From NCBI RefSeq assembly GCF_026212465.1, contig NC_080059.1:8696811-8760810 (forward strand): a stretch of DNA of 64,000 nucleotides, read 5' to 3'. The notes below the pieces were generated by a model that worked only from the letters and a program-made list of their open reading frames with translations, made no database searches and had not been told where the DNA came from. Made by a program: the position numbers and the translations under genes. The stretch comes from Amaranthus tricolor. Lineage: Eukaryota > Streptophyta > Magnoliopsida > Caryophyllales > Amaranthaceae. Positions 35,935 through 49,250 of the stretch are shown in pieces; positions within the stretch are counted from its first letter, which is position 1; every line of letters begins with the position of its first letter.

Positions 35935-38900
35935 TTAACTTGTTTTCTCGGTAGAAGGGATTTGAGATTCTGAATTGGGATTTGTCGGAGTGGAATCCAT
36001 CAAGCTGGCAGCTATAGCAGCTTTTAGATCTTCATCTTCCATAGCAAGAAGTTCTGCCTCGGATAATGATGCAAACTGATCGGAAGGTTGCCTCCTGGTA
36101 GGAGCAACAGTATGTGAAGATTCACCCTTTGAGTTGCAGGCTTTTAATATCCGCACACAATCTTCTGGAGTCAGCCATTGACCGTATCCATTTGAAGCTT
36201 CGGAAGATGAAAGTGGACATTCCGTGGGGAAGTTTCCTCTCACAAGGAAAATACTCCAACCCGCACCTTTTAGTGAGTCAAGATAAGCGGAGAGGTAGAA
36301 CTTGGAAAGGTGCTCTGGAGCTGGATATAGGCTATCAAAATTGTACCACTCCCCATTTATCTTTCGTATGGAAAACCAGTGATCCTGCAAATGGCATATA
36401 AAAGCTTTTTCTAGCTCAGGATCAACTTGAGCTGGTTCTGCCACAGGTGAATCTAATGGAATAACCTGCAAATCCCAAACCTCCAAGGCTTTTTGCAAGA
36501 CCTACATTACACCACAAGAATTGCTATCAACTGGAAGTGACAAAATGTATAAATCAATCTCATAGCATGAGCTCTAGGCCCTTTGTGGTTTATTAAGTTT
36601 ACTACGCAATTGAGGAAGATTACTTGCGGGCCTGTGGCACAGAATGTCAGGATTACAACAGTAAGTCATTCTATATAGAAACAAAAAGAATTTCATGCCC
36701 TGGATACTAAAAATAGGGACTGCGGTAAATTTGCTTCACTAATATAATATTTTAGCTATATTGAAGAAGGATTTAAGCATTGAAGTTGCTTCCTAATAGT
36801 GTTATTGAGTAATAGTAATGATATATTAATCCAAAATGGTGCACTATGTGAAGATAACTATCACCTATTTCTCCACAACTGCAACAGAGCTAGAGATATT
36901 TGGAGCAAATTGTTTAGAGTCTTAGGAGAGGCTATTATTTGAGCCATTTGGATAGAGAGATATAGAAGAACGTTATAAGGATAAATGTCTTCCATTTGAT
37001 GAAGTTTGGGAGAGAGTCAAACCATTTGATCGAGAGAAATCAAATCCATTAGATGTAGTTTGGGAGAGAGTCAAGGTCTAGCCTCGCTTTGGTCAAGGGC
37101 TAATTTTCTTTTGGAGTATTCGTTAGTAGATCTTTATAGAGTGAAGATCCCTAGCAACAACAGTGAGAAAAGAAAGTCTTAGACACCAATAAACATCACG
37201 TCACCACCTAAAAACTACACACCGTCTCTAACACCTAGGCATCGATTTTTCTGAATTTTCTTTTATGTCCAGAATTACCAAATATTTCTTGCATTGCTTA
37301 TCGTTCAAATTCCTTGTTTTCAGTTACATGTGAATGCAATTGGTTACTGCATTCCACAATCAGGTAAAGCCACGGTCTAAAAGCCTTGTATAAGAGCAGA
37401 TTCTTTGATAATCATGTCCTCAAACAATAATAGATCGTCTTGACAGAAAAATCAAAACAAAGAAGAGGATGATGAGTGCAAGATAATGGATAAACTAAAA
37501 ATTTGTTGTTTTCAGCATTACCTAATTTTTAAGTGCATGTATATTAGAATAAAGTTTATTAGCGTTATGCTTAAATCCACAATTGGCTACCAATTTGGTT
37601 GAATACTTGAATAATAATTCAGGTAACAGCGGCTTCTAGGCTTCTAGTGACTTGTCAAAGAAGAAGATTAAGAAGCACTAATTTTAATTCTGAGTTCTGA
37701 AGATAATGCTTAGGTAAAGTCCACTTGGAAGATGTAGATGATGTTTTTAATTTTAACTGATAATCTTGGGATCTAGATGATGCTTTAGCTTAAAGTGTAA
37801 ATATTAATTACAATCCTTTATTTTGAATATGAAGTTTCTTTTCCATTCGCAATCATGCAAATTTTTTATGGTTAATAAATAGTTGCCATAGAAGACACAG
37901 ATGAGTTTTCGCCAACTGACAAAGCAAGTGATAAACGAAAAAAAGGCCCATGCTTTTCTACAAAATCACCAATACTAAAAATGGCATTCATACATTAATA
38001 CTCACCAAATTCTCAAGCTATTATAGCATGTTATTCTAACATATTAACCATTATTATCTTTTTTTAATGTTAGTCTCGATCATACTGCAATCGCGACGAC
38101 ATCTGCAATTTTTTTTCTATTCTTTGAAGGAAACAAAGATAAGGAGTTCAAAATTTTCAACCTACACCTTCAAATGGATGTCCTATGGCTAATTGGCTAT
38201 GGTACAAGAGGGATATACATAATTTTTGCAACATCCTAAATTATTGACACCATGTTTCAGCCAAACCATGCTCTTCCACAATACATAAAATTTGAAATAC
38301 TTGAGCCCTTTTGCGTAAGCAGCTCATTATTTTACACAATACGTTGAATGCTAGGATCTCTTGAGCTCACAAATATCTTTCATTTTGACCTAGTGAAAAA
38401 CCGATCAAAATCGTCGTTCAACCAAAGATTCTATTACATATTTACATTTTCTCCAATTTTCAAATACATTGTTGGAGATAGTGAGCGCTGAAAACAGACA
38501 TATAAGAGTAACTAGGCAAAATTGAAAAAATGCAAAGAGTCACAGACAGTATTATTGGACTCAGGATTCTAATTTCAGCCAACATGATTTATGAATGTGT
38601 TTGAAAGTTTCCTCAAGGTCAATAAGGAAGCCATAGTTGTGGTTCATCAAACAAGAAGGTCAATGCAGTACACAACTACTAGGAATGCAAAAACGATATA
38701 GATTAAAATGAAAAGAATGAGATCTGTAAGGTCATTATGGAATCCATGGTTGTGAGTTTGTGACTCAACAAGAGATGATAAAAACAACTCATCTTAAAAA
38801 GGGAAATAAATCCTTAGTTTCTTAGCCATTATCCAACTTAATCTTAGCAAATAACATCAATAAATAGAGAAAAACAACTTAAATTTAATTCCATATAATA

Positions 38901-39159
38901 AGCTCAATACCTGAATACTAAAATCGCCACCCAATGAAACATTATGGGACTCTTGAGAAGCAAAATCACCTGAAGCATCACCAACATTACCTTGAATCAT
39001 CATCTGTCTCTCTCTGCGATCAAGATCGGAAGCCAATGCAGCCAAATCGAACTCTGAAAAGAAAGGTCCTTGTAATACTGTATTCACGCAATGCACTGCA
39101 CACAATTTTGCTTCTTGAACTTCGTGGTACAGCATTCCTCCATTGCTCGAACTTTCCAT
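35935..39159 (-). CDS. Ataxin-3 homolog, Josephin-domain deubiquitinase
   Basis: Cysteine protease that trims ubiquitin chains. Two exons: 39159-38911 and 36501-35935; 816 coding bases, 271 residues. The Josephin domain shows the catalytic triad: Cys20 in KLCAVHCVN, His124 in DHWFSIRK and Asn137 in EWYNFDS, matching Cys14/His119/Asn134 of human ataxin-3. A ubiquitin-interacting-motif-like helix (EDEDLKAAIAASLMDS) lies near the C-terminus; there is no polyglutamine tract. Exon 2 begins at GTC after a TAG acceptor and the phase 0 joint reads FSIQ-VLQKALE. The single 2.4 kb intron carries a LINE fragment. Convergent with epsilon-COP. Confidence 0.95.
36835..37160 (+). mobile_element. L1-type LINE 3' fragment in the ataxin-3 intron
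   Basis: Plus-strand translation gives the zinc-binding tail of a plant LINE reverse transcriptase: HLFLHNCNRARDIWSKL, then AIWIERYRR, then after stops and a local duplication VWERVK and SLWSRANFLLEYSLVDLYR. Antisense to the host gene, with several stops, so decayed. The words GTTTGGGAGAGAGTCAA occur twice, 37003-37020 and 37058-37075, from a short tandem duplication. Confidence 0.7.
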
Positions 39160-41284
39160 GCTCTACTCCGGTGCAATTTTGGAACCAATTACTCACTAAT
39201 CGACCACGTTTTGCGAGATGTTTTCAGCAACAAACCCTAATTTCAGTGACCAAAACAATTTCACTTTCTCTCTATAGTCTATATATTTTCGGATGTTTTA
39301 TCTTTACTGCTGGTCTTACTGCTAAGTCAAATTGAATCTAAGAAATGTCACCAAAATGTAGTTATTTTTTACTTGTAAAATTGTTGACTTCAATACTATT
39401 TATTGAGCAAATTAACATTTATATTATCGATAATTTATAATTAAAATACACTTATATGAGATTTTATAATCGTCTCGATTCAACCTTTATTAATTTCTAA
39501 GTTTCATATTTTTTGATATGCATAACCAGAGATATTAACGATTGAATGTGTACATTGAAAGATGTGAAAAATCAAATGTTGTAAGTAAAAATCAAATGAG
39601 ACGTTTTTATGAAGGTATCATTTTCATTGAGATGTCTCAATTTGCTGTTACTATCTTATAATGATTATTTACAATCTTAAGGTGATACGTTACATTTGTA
39701 GTGATCACTTTTTATTGTTTGAGAGTAATAATTTTTCAAAGATTTAAAATGACACAAATAACCTTAAAAAAATTATTTATAATCTTACATTATAATGATC
39801 AATTAGAGAAATAAGTTAATTATATAAACTTGTGCCATTGTGAAAAGATCTCATACGACATCCATGTCTTAGATTACTAATATTTTCCCACTTATCTGTT
39901 GTTCTTGTTTCTTACCTTTTATATAGTGTTCTTTTACTCATTTTTTTATCTTTTACCTATTATTGTTACTTTTATTTATATGTATTTCTATATATATTTA
40001 TTTTTAAATTATTGTTAAAGGTCAAGTTTGTGTTGTAAGATGTAGAATTGTGGGTAGTTGTATGAATTACTCTTCAGAGGATCTTTCTTGAGCCAAGGGA
40101 TTCTTTGCCCACTTCCTTCTTTATGGATATGGGTTGTCATCTTTCTTTCCTCCCCAAAACCTAATTATAGTTATTTTGAGCGGAATACAATAAATGTGAT
40201 GATGATGTCCAACTTTAAAAAATGGCCGCTTATATAATAGAAGGGTTTAAACCCGGCTTGACTCGTTAGACCAACTTGAATTGATGTTAACGAATATCGA
40301 TCCATATTTAAACAAACTAACTTGGAAATCAATCAAAATCGAAAAGAAAACTGATTTATTTTTAAAATATTTGTAATCAAGCCGAATTGATATGAACCAA
40401 ATGTGAACAAAGCCAAATGATTAATAATTGATTTTACTTCAATGTATGTTCTCTTTAGAAGTTTATTTAGACTTCGTTTAGTTTATTAGTTTTCATTTCA
40501 AGATTGTTTATTACTACATTAATGATTTTTAAACAGTTGATATGATTATCACACATTAGGGAATAGAGAAAATTGTAAACATGATTAAAAAATTACCGAT
40601 AAATTGTTAATAAACCAATTTTTATTTAATTAGCTGAAAATAAACTAATTTATTATTTATTGTTAAATAAACCCACCTTTTAGTTATATTTGCTAAACTA
40701 AATCGACTTATTGTTTATAATAATCTAAAATTCTTTGTAAGTCAATAAACGATAGTCGAGTTTATTTTCAACAATTATACTAAATAAATAGGTTTATTTA
40801 AAAAGTAACAATAATTAAATTTATTTTCAGTGGATCGAGCAAAAATTAGTTTAGTTTTTACAATTTTCTTTATAATTATTTATCTTTTGATGATTGTAAA
40901 TAACTTCAATTTCTTGTTTCATATTTGAGAATTATAGGTTAACAAATTTTTTAATAGCAAGTCATTTTAAATTTCAATCGTATAACATGGATATTATTCC
41001 CACCGTCTATCGAAAAAAATAATAATTTTACTTTCCTCCTGCCTATAGAAATTTTTAAAAAAAAAAAAAAAATTATCTTATATTTTTCTTTTGTTTAGAT
41101 AGATTATTTCCACAAATTTAGCATCACCACAAAATTAAGATTTTATCATTTATCCCTCTTTTGAACAACTAATCTCCTCACACCAATTTTCCTTAGATTT
41201 CCATCTTTCTCAATCAAAAAACTTGATTGTTAATGGTGATCTCCCATTGTTGGTGTTCTTGATAAACAAACAAAAACTCCATCA
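39160..41284. other. Divergent spacer between ataxin-3 and the MIZ1-like gene
   Basis: 2.1 kb between divergent genes, so it should hold both promoters. It contains a copy of the repeat family with GATCACTTT-type units at about 39600-39865. 39900-41050 is very AT-rich. No additional gene seen. Confidence 0.6.
39600..39865. repeat. Diverged member of the 22-bp minisatellite family (copy C)
   Basis: Contains AATGATTATTTACAATCTTA, GTGATACGTTACATTTGTAG and TGATCACTTT in near-22 bp spacing, followed later by TTATTTATAATCTTACATTA and an end block AAGATCTCATACGAC. The layout resembles copy A, but the units are strongly diverged. Confidence 0.5.
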
Positions 41285-42004
41285 ATGGGAGCAACCTCAA
41301 CCGAAGAAATATTAGACAAACCACAACCCCCTAAACTTTCAATCTCTCTAATCGAACCCCCAAAAAAGCACAAAAAGCATCGAAGCAAACCATTTCGAAC
41401 CTTCCAGAACATCTGGAGATCCATCCCTATAATATCCCCAATTTGCAAATTCCCTAATGACGTATTACCCGACACTACAAATGGATCAACTCATACGGGT
41501 ATTCGGGTCACAGGTACATTATTCGGGTACAGAAAAGGTCGAGTAAGTCTCGCATTACAAGAGAATCCAGGTTTTCTTCCTTCATTAGTAGTTGAATTAG
41601 ATATGCAATTTAATGCACTTAAAAAGGAAATGAGTATAGGGACTGTAAGAATAGCCTTTGAATGTGAGAAAAGGGTAGAAAAAGATAAGAGGAAGCTTCT
41701 AGAAGAACCGATTTGGAGTGTGTTTTGTAATGGAAATAAGATTGGTTACGGTGTAAAAAGAGAAGCAAATGATGAAGATTTGAATGTAATGGAGCTTCTT
41801 AAGAATATGTCAATGGGGGCTGGGGTTTTACCTGGAATTTCTTGTATTGAAGGTGTTGATGGTGAAATGGCCTATATGAGAGGACATTTTCAACATTTTG
41901 TGGGGTCCAAGGATTCTGAGACTTTGTATATGCTTTGTCCTTATGGGAATACTAATGCTACTCGTAATGGACCTGAGTTGTCTATTTTTTTTGTGCGAAT
42001 TTAA
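41285..42004 (+). CDS. MIZU-KUSSEI1-like protein (DUF617)
   Basis: Plant-specific MIZ-domain protein; the founder MIZ1 is needed for root hydrotropism in Arabidopsis and associates with the ER, while other members are poorly known. One exon, 239 residues, as usual for the family. The N-terminal about 60 residues are basic/proline-rich (PPKKHKKHRSK). The MIZ domain follows with the standard blocks: GTLFGYRKGRVSLALQENP, LVVELDMQF, EEPIWSVFCNGNKIGYGVKR, SMGAGVLPG, and YMRGHFQHFVGS with SETLYMLCP near the C-terminus. An intact frame with a normal stop (TAA at 42002-42004). Which paralog it is cannot be told here. Confidence 0.93.
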   Translation: MGATSTEEILDKPQPPKLSISLIEPPKKHKKHRSKPFRTFQNIWRSIPIISPICKFPNDVLPDTTNGSTHTGIRVTGTLFGYRKGRVSLALQENPGFLPSLVVELDMQFNALKKEMSIGTVRIAFECEKRVEKDKRKLLEEPIWSVFCNGNKIGYGVKREANDEDLNVMELLKNMSMGAGVLPGISCIEGVDGEMAYMRGHFQHFVGSKDSETLYMLCPYGNTNATRNGPELSIFFVRI

Positions 42005-44890
42005 AAAGTCTTGTCTTATTAAATTTGCTATATTTATTATGAAAATATTTTGATATTGAAAATGGATCATCATATGGAAGGTTAAAGGTTTTGTGGAGGA
42101 CAACCTGATTTACCCTTATCAAAACAGATAGGTGTGGCTAATGTAAAGACTCTTATATTGAAGATACATCATTATTATCATCATATCTAGTATTGGTATA
42201 TTTAGCTTATAGAAGGAATAAGGTTTGTGGAGGATTGTAGGACGATGTGTTATACCCTTTTAAAAGACATAAAGTTACGACCAGTGAGATATTTCATATT
42301 GAGCTATTCTTGCGAGAGATCATCAATTGATAAGACGAACCTAAAATAAAAATTACATATGTTGATAATTTGTATAATTGAGCTATTTAACCCATATATA
42401 AGGTGCGTCTTACGGTGAGAGCATCTCATACAAGAATTTGTGCATATTTGGCTCGGCTTGAGAAATGTCTACTAATAATAACAAAGACCTATAACACGAA
42501 ATAGTACGATAAAAAGGTAAGTGTAGCAAATCCAATTTAAGGGAGAATTATGCAATTAGTGGTTGATTGTCACAAATGTAAAGGAGTCATTAACACAACC
42601 AATGTCATATTTTATGGTTGTATTTAGTAAACTAGGTTGAGTTTGTGGTATTCTTTTATTTAAGTAGAGAAAGGTTGATGCCAAGATAGAGATTAATAGT
42701 AAGAAAATTGTGAAATTCTATTGCACATTTAATCTTTTCATATTTATACATTTTTCTAACTTTTATCTCCTCATTTTTAACTCGTTTGTTTTGATTGTTG
42801 AATCTGGACAAAGCTTTGGGATGATCTTTTAGTAGACCACATATCTCGAAGTTAAGGCTTGGATATTGTTGTTAAATTATAATACGAGATTTTAAGTTCT
42901 TGTATAGTATATGGTATACCTTCTCAAAAACAAAATAAAAATGTACTAATAAGCTTTCTTTAAGGTTAACTTACAACTGTTTAATGAGACAAAAATATTA
43001 CATGTTTGTGCCCTATTAAACTTAACAGCCCTGTTTTTACACATGACACCACAGCTAGAAAGAACATTGTGAAGCATCACTTCTCTACGACGATACAGTA
43101 AAGCATTCAAAAAACATCAAAGCAAAGCCCGGTTGCAGCTCAAAGGAGAAATTTCCCAAACTTGATTGAGTTGGTAGTCCAACAGTTACCCGCCTTCAGC
43201 TGGCTGAAACAACAACAGCAACAACACCCTTTAAAGCAAGCAATTCGTGTGAATCATGAATACTTCTAATGGGCAGCTAAATTCGCAATTAGCATTTAGC
43301 TGTGTAGCAAAAACTATACAATCACACATCAGAATATAGGACTTGCAAATCATTCTAACAATATAATTGATCAAAACAAATAATTGTTAGCTGGAGCTTG
43401 ATCAGCTGGAAAAATTGATTTGTAAGTCATTTGTTTGAGTAAGCTTTAATGGAGATGTTAGGTAAAATTTGTTTCTTGGCTATTGGCTGTTTAACAAAGA
43501 AAATTAAGTCAAAAAACAAAAAAATCAATGAAAAAGTTACACCATAAAGCTTTTTTATTTTAATATAAAAGTCAACTTTTCAACTTAAAAGCCAAAAGTC
43601 AAGTAAAAAGTTATTTTTCAAATACATCCGGTATAAATTAAAGATTAGCTAAATAGAATACCAATTCTTCATGTATAATTGTACGTGAATCAATGACAGA
43701 GAAGCAGAGAGCACACCCCATGATTCACTGATTTGTTAACCAGTACACCTCATGTATAATTTCTTCACTAGTTAATCAAGTAGCGCGCAACAAGCAATAG
43801 GATCGTGCGATAGGTCATTTCAAAGTTGTAATACTCGAAATGATCAAATTTATCTCTATCGATTCATTATTTGTTTGGCATAAAGGAGACAAAGAAAAAC
43901 CCGCACATAAGAGAATCAAACTATCTAAGTCATTCAGCCAAAATTCATTTGTTGTTCTTACAAAGATCCCTTATTCCCTAATTATATAGAAGAGACTTGA
44001 TTCATCATAATTGACTCCATATCATCTGTACATTTTGACTCGTGATATATCATCTCAAGTTCATAAAAACAAGTGGTACAGCCATTTTGGCATCTGCCTT
44101 CCCACCCCTTCTGTAGACTATGCTTTTCAATTTCACAAGGTTTAACTTGTACCTAATCAGACCTTATTTTAACCTCACTCTGCACCCATTTACATCTCAT
44201 CTACTATTTAAAATAAATAAATTTTGAACATACACATGTTAAAAAAAATTACTTTCAGACGTAGGAAATTAGCATAATAAACAGTGTTGACAACTAATGT
44301 ACACAATCACCAGTTTACATATTAGCAACCAATATCCTCCCACCGTTTTCCTTATTTTACTACTAAAACATTTATTGACAAAAATCAAATAGGTATTAAA
44401 CTGTTCTTGTCATCTAGAATAGTTTGGAATTAAGCATTCCCTCCAATCATCGGAAGAATTTAGCACATGGTAGGTCATTCACCTCACTAAACTATACCAA
44501 AGTTCACTTCTAAGTAAACTACTTTATCTGACTGTAATTAGTCAGTTACCTTTCACCTCCAGTGTATCTACTGTAAACCACCTTTGGTAAGAGCAGAAAT
44601 AAAGATAAAAGAACCTCATAACAGTAAAAGTAATGCTGCATATACTTCCGGCTAATTGCCCCTGCGTTAGGGCTTAGGCATTAGCATAGTATAGCCTTGT
44701 GTGTCCAGGTATGGTAGGAATCTAGTGATGCCAATGTTTGGCAACTTAAAAATTAATGAAGAGGAGTCCTAATTAAGGTGTCTGGCAGATTTCAAACATA
44801 GGTTTTTACAATAACTGAACCACAAGAATACAACTCAACCACGCAGAACACAGTAACTGGATATAACTGTATGACACAAGATAACATACC
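42005..44890. other. Convergent spacer between the MIZ1-like and SPF27 genes
   Basis: 2.9 kb between the 3' ends of convergent genes. No coding region seen. 42396-42440 (GTGCGTCTTACGGTGAGAGC, then ATCTCATACAAGAATTTGTG) is another end block of the GAGACGGTCTCATA repeat family. 43381-43660 has paired AAAAGTCAACTTTTCAACTT-type inverted repeats that may be a worn hAT MITE; not proven. Confidence 0.5.
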
Positions 44891-47800
44891 TCAGTATGAC
44901 ACATGAACTGAGGAACCATTCTCCATGCTAACGTCCAGGTTCCAGCCTCTGTAGACAAAGTCACCAGTACAATAAAGTTAAGCCACAGATAAACCAGAGG
45001 CTTCATAAAACGTAAGGGAACTTTAGTGGCTTAATATGCTACCTCTCAACAGCTTCATTTCTGTATTCTTCAAGTTGACTTTCATTTTTAGCACAAGCTT
45101 CTTGAATTTCAATATTCTTTAGACAAAGCTCTCTCCATTGTGCAGATAAAACGTTTAACTCGTTGCCAGCATTTTGCTGATGAATGAAAGTATAAATAAT
45201 AAAATTAAGAACACAACTATAATGTAAGAACAAATATAGTTACAGAAATTGAAATGCAATAATAATGCAATGATGTGATTGATTTAAGAGAAGCAAAGAA
45301 CAAAATAGGGTACCTGATGATATTTTCTTTCCCTGTTAACCGTTTCAATCTTCTCACTGTGTTCGGTCGCCATAGCTTGCAATCTAGGTAGCACATGAAT
45401 AATTAAAAGATGTTAGCTTAAAATGCAAAGTCCTTTCTTGATTTTCCTTTCCCTTTCCGATCTTCATACCAAACAACCCTTAAGTACTAAGTTATACTGA
45501 AGTTAACCAAGACTTTCCTTAGTTGTTGTCATGTTTGTGTAACACCCATCACTATTTCCCGAGATATCCTTCCCCAAGGTTTACCTAGAATCTAGATAAA
45601 GTAAAGCTTATGTTTCTAATTAGATAAATGCATGAAGCATCCCATTTGACACACGTATCACTAAAATGAGTTAATCCAAGGCAAAGATGCTTCTTAGTAA
45701 AAAGAGACAAGTTAGATGAGAAAATTCCCCCCTCTTTTTCTTTACAAGGAACTCAATTAATGCTTTACATTTCCTTTCTTCAATGCCCTAGGTAAGAGGG
45801 TGAGGCCGTGAGGGGGTGCATATCTGACTTAATATAGCTTGGATTATTGCTTTTCGTGGTAGAATTCAGAAGAACCACAACATTACAAGTTGAACCAACC
45901 TTGTTAATGAAGCCTCAAGTCGTTGGTTGTATTGTTTCCAAACTTCAGGGCCGTACTTCGAAATTAAGTCCAAATTTTCCAGCCTAGAAACAATAGTTTT
46001 CGTAAGACAAATGTGTTAAACAATAAATAGGAAGTAAGAACTTTTATGCACATAAAAGTTGATAGAGACAAGGGAAAATGGACCAAGAAAGTTTGATTTT
46101 CAAGAAAGAAAAGAAGATAACTATAGTTTTTGACTAGTATGCATGCAAAAAAAACCAACTAAAAAGGACACTAGAGAGACAAATACATGTTAGCCTTCAT
46201 AAATTCAGCAGCACCATCATGACTTACTGAGTTACAAGTACAGACAGGATCGCATTGCAATAAATCAAGAAGCATAACACAACCAAAAAAACCCTAACCC
46301 CTCTTAAACTAAAAGACGAAATGCTATGTTTAATCTTATTAGCTTAGGAAAAGAGAAACGAAATTGGATCACAAGGCATCATAAAGAAAGTCTGAAACGT
46401 ACAAATCAATAGATCAGAAAAGTCACCAGAGGAAAATATTTATTATTTCACTGTAGCCCAACTTATGAAAGATTCAAAGCACACTACAAGCAATTATGTT
46501 GAATTTAGATATGATATGCAATCAGGAAAAGTAAAAAGACATCCAACACCAAGAACATTTTATTCAAATTAATAGAGGACAAATTTTTCCTTGACATTGT
46601 ACGGAATCTGCACAAATCACAATGCAATAAACATATTTATTCACCTTATCTCTTGGTGCTGTAGCAAGCGCTGAGCTTTTTGAAGGGCTTGCTTCCAAGC
46701 TGTTTCATCATTATGTTTATTCATAGATGGTGCATCTGGTATATAGCGAGAAGTATCTAGTGGCACTGGTGGCTTCCCAGCCCTAACTCGTTCATATTCT
46801 CTAGCAAGCATCGGGTGATCCTGAAACAAACACATGGATCTTCCTCATTTTATCAAAAATTGCACTAAATATATTGCAAACACGTATTGGGTTAATTTCT
46901 TTCATATTTTACAGGGACAAATTGTGTTTGACTGATTTTGTAGCAGATCAGCAGCAAGGCTCTTATGCCAATTGGAACTATGACCAACAATTGAATTGAC
47001 CTAAATTCCTCGACAATCCAATTCATCAAGAAAAATCTAACTTAAACCATACAGGCTTCAAAGAGATATACAAAACACAATGTACAACACTAGATTCTAA
47101 GAGATATAAGATCCAACAAGTGGCCTCTTAATCAACTTAAATGACAGAACTCTCATCCCAACTAAAACAAACATCCATCTTCCTTCTATAATCATCCTTA
47201 TTTTTATACATGTGTAACCATCTACAAGAACACAAGTACTAAACTATTAAATGGTCCTTATAGCCTCTCCATTACTACAATAACCTTATGCACTTTGACA
47301 ACCATCATGAACTTATACATACCATAACTAACAAACACTGAATGTGATTAATTTTTCTGTTTTGAAGTTAAACTTTCTATTATTGCTTGTGTTTGAAATG
47401 ATTAGTAATTGCTATTTGTAATTTGAACTAGATGGATTACTTAGTTAACTACATGATCTTTTGAATAACTGTAGGTTGGGTGCAATTGGTTTGAGAATTA
47501 GGTGACTCAACATAATGGCAAAACATATATAAATTGGACTATGATATTGTTGTAAGTTGTAACTTATTTTGAACGCAATTGGTTTCAATATTTGTTAAAT
47601 GAAGATATTATGTATCGCTTTCAAATTGTGAAAACTTAATGTGGACAATTATCATAATCAAACATTATTGAATATAATGCTTTTTTATTCATCAACATCA
47701 TTTTTTGGATCTGCCCCAGTATTGACAAACAAGTAATTTAGCAACCGCACCGCATCCCAGATTTTTCACAATCTTCACAGCTACTTGGCATTATGGAGCA

Positions 47801-48435
47801 AACATTTCCTTCCGTTCTCTTATGGTACAGCAACAAATGCTCCAACGCAAATATACAAAAGAGTTGAGGTAAGGTAAACGCAGGAATGTTCTAATGTAAT
47901 CACATTTGATTTGAGTCCCTAGTGAAACTAGTTAGAAATTTCTCTTAATAATGCTATTCATTTTTTAAGTTGTATTAGGTCATTTAGCCTACTTGACACT
48001 TTTATTCTTTTAAAGGTAAAGCAATTCAATTTAAGAGCTAAACCTATATTCAACAACAAGGCAATTATTCTGAATCCTAATTCAAACTAAGAAACTCAAA
48101 AATAAAGATAATCTAAGGAAACAAACAAAAATTGCATCACTAATATAGAAAATTCACAAATTCGTAAAAAGAAATAATGGAAAAGAAACCTGAAAATTAA
48201 GTTTGGGAAGAGGAGGAAGATCTTTGAGGAAATCAGAGGGTTTTTTGGAACTTCGGCGCATCTCTTCCTCGACAAGGCGATCCACTTCTTGCTTAACCGC
48301 AGGATTAGCATAGTCGTCGTCGATGTAAGGCAAAGCATCAATGGTCTCAGCATTGGAAGCACTGGCCCAAGGTCGTGCTGCATCAATGGGCGCCTCCAGC
48401 ATCAAGATATCGCCATTCCCGCTTTTGCTTCCCAT
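44891..48435 (-). CDS. MOS4: Pre-mRNA splicing factor SPF27/BCAS2 homolog (MOS4)
   Basis: Core coiled-coil subunit of the Prp19/CDC5L (NineTeen) complex; the Arabidopsis ortholog MOS4 also affects innate immunity. Six exons (descending): 48435-48190, 46820-46645, 45983-45900, 45383-45314, 45176-45043, 44948-44891; 768 coding bases, 255 residues, matching the family. Diagnostic blocks: [17 protein letters not shown], the [18 protein letters not shown] region, [17 protein letters not shown] and [11 protein letters not shown]. The C-terminal half is coiled coil. The last exon encodes [18 protein letters not shown]. It is transcribed divergently from the mariner-filled spacer. All phases close. 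Confidence 0.95.
46821..48189 (-). other. SPF27/MOS4 intron 1
   Basis: 1369 bp between exons 1 and 2, with donor GTTTCT and acceptor TTTCAG. AT-rich; I see no transposon or RNA gene inside. Confidence 0.7.
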
Positions 48436-48721
48436 TTCTAATCAACGATTCTCTGCCTATGTGCCGACTCAAATAGACTTTGGGGTTACGGGGTTCAGTT
48501 ATGGAATACTACGGATTATAGCTAGGTTCATAACCGGTTTAAAGCAATTATATACATTTTTTATTTTAAATTACACTCCGTTTGCATATTTGCTACAAGT
48601 ACGTATGAGATGCGTATGAAAAAAAAAATTTTAATGAAAAATAAAAGCAATTGTATACGGTATAAATTAATATATAAATGACAATTAAAAAGAATGATAG
48701 GCCATGTCAATAAGATAAAAT

Positions 48722-49250
48722 GGGAAATTTCAAGTGATAATTCTGAGGTTTTGGGTTTTCTACGTGGTAACCAAAACATTTAAAAAATTCACGTGGTAAC
48801 CCTGAGTTTTACCAAATTGTTCCACCGTGACCTTTTTGGACATAAAACGTTAGCAAATGTTAATTTTAAAGCTTTAAGGCTGTTGTACGCCTATTTATGC
48901 GACTCACCATTTCAAATATCATCAATTTCAACCTTTTTCTCCAAAACATAAATCCTAATTCTACCATCTTTCATCCAAATCATATTTTTCCCCCAAATAC
49001 AAAGATGGTAGAGTTAGGGTTTATGTTTCGCGTGAAAAGGTTGAGATTGATGGCATTTGAAATGGTGAGTCGCATAAATAGGCATACAAAAGCCTTAAAG
49101 CTTTGAAATTAACGTTTGCTAACGTTTTATATTCAAAAAGGTTACGATGAAACAATTTGATAAACTTCAAGGTTACCGCGTGAATTTTTTAAAAATTTTG
49201 GTTACTACGTGAAAAATCCAAAACCTCAGTATTACCATGTAAAATTTTCC
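48722..49250. mobile_element. MULE-derived foldback MITE with 9-bp target duplication
   Basis: 529 bp made almost wholly of two long inverted arms meeting near 48985. Left arm starts GGGAAATTTCAAGTGATAAT; the right arm on the other strand starts GGAAAATTTTACATGGTAAT. Further paired blocks are CTGAGGTTTTGG and GTGGTAACC, and inner AAAGCTTTAAGGC and ACCATTTCAAAT. Flanks AGATAAAAT (48713-48721) and AAATAAAAT (49251-49259) match at 8 of 9. Long arms, G-start and 9 bp duplication are Mutator traits. It sits upstream of the SPF27 gene. Confidence 0.85.
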
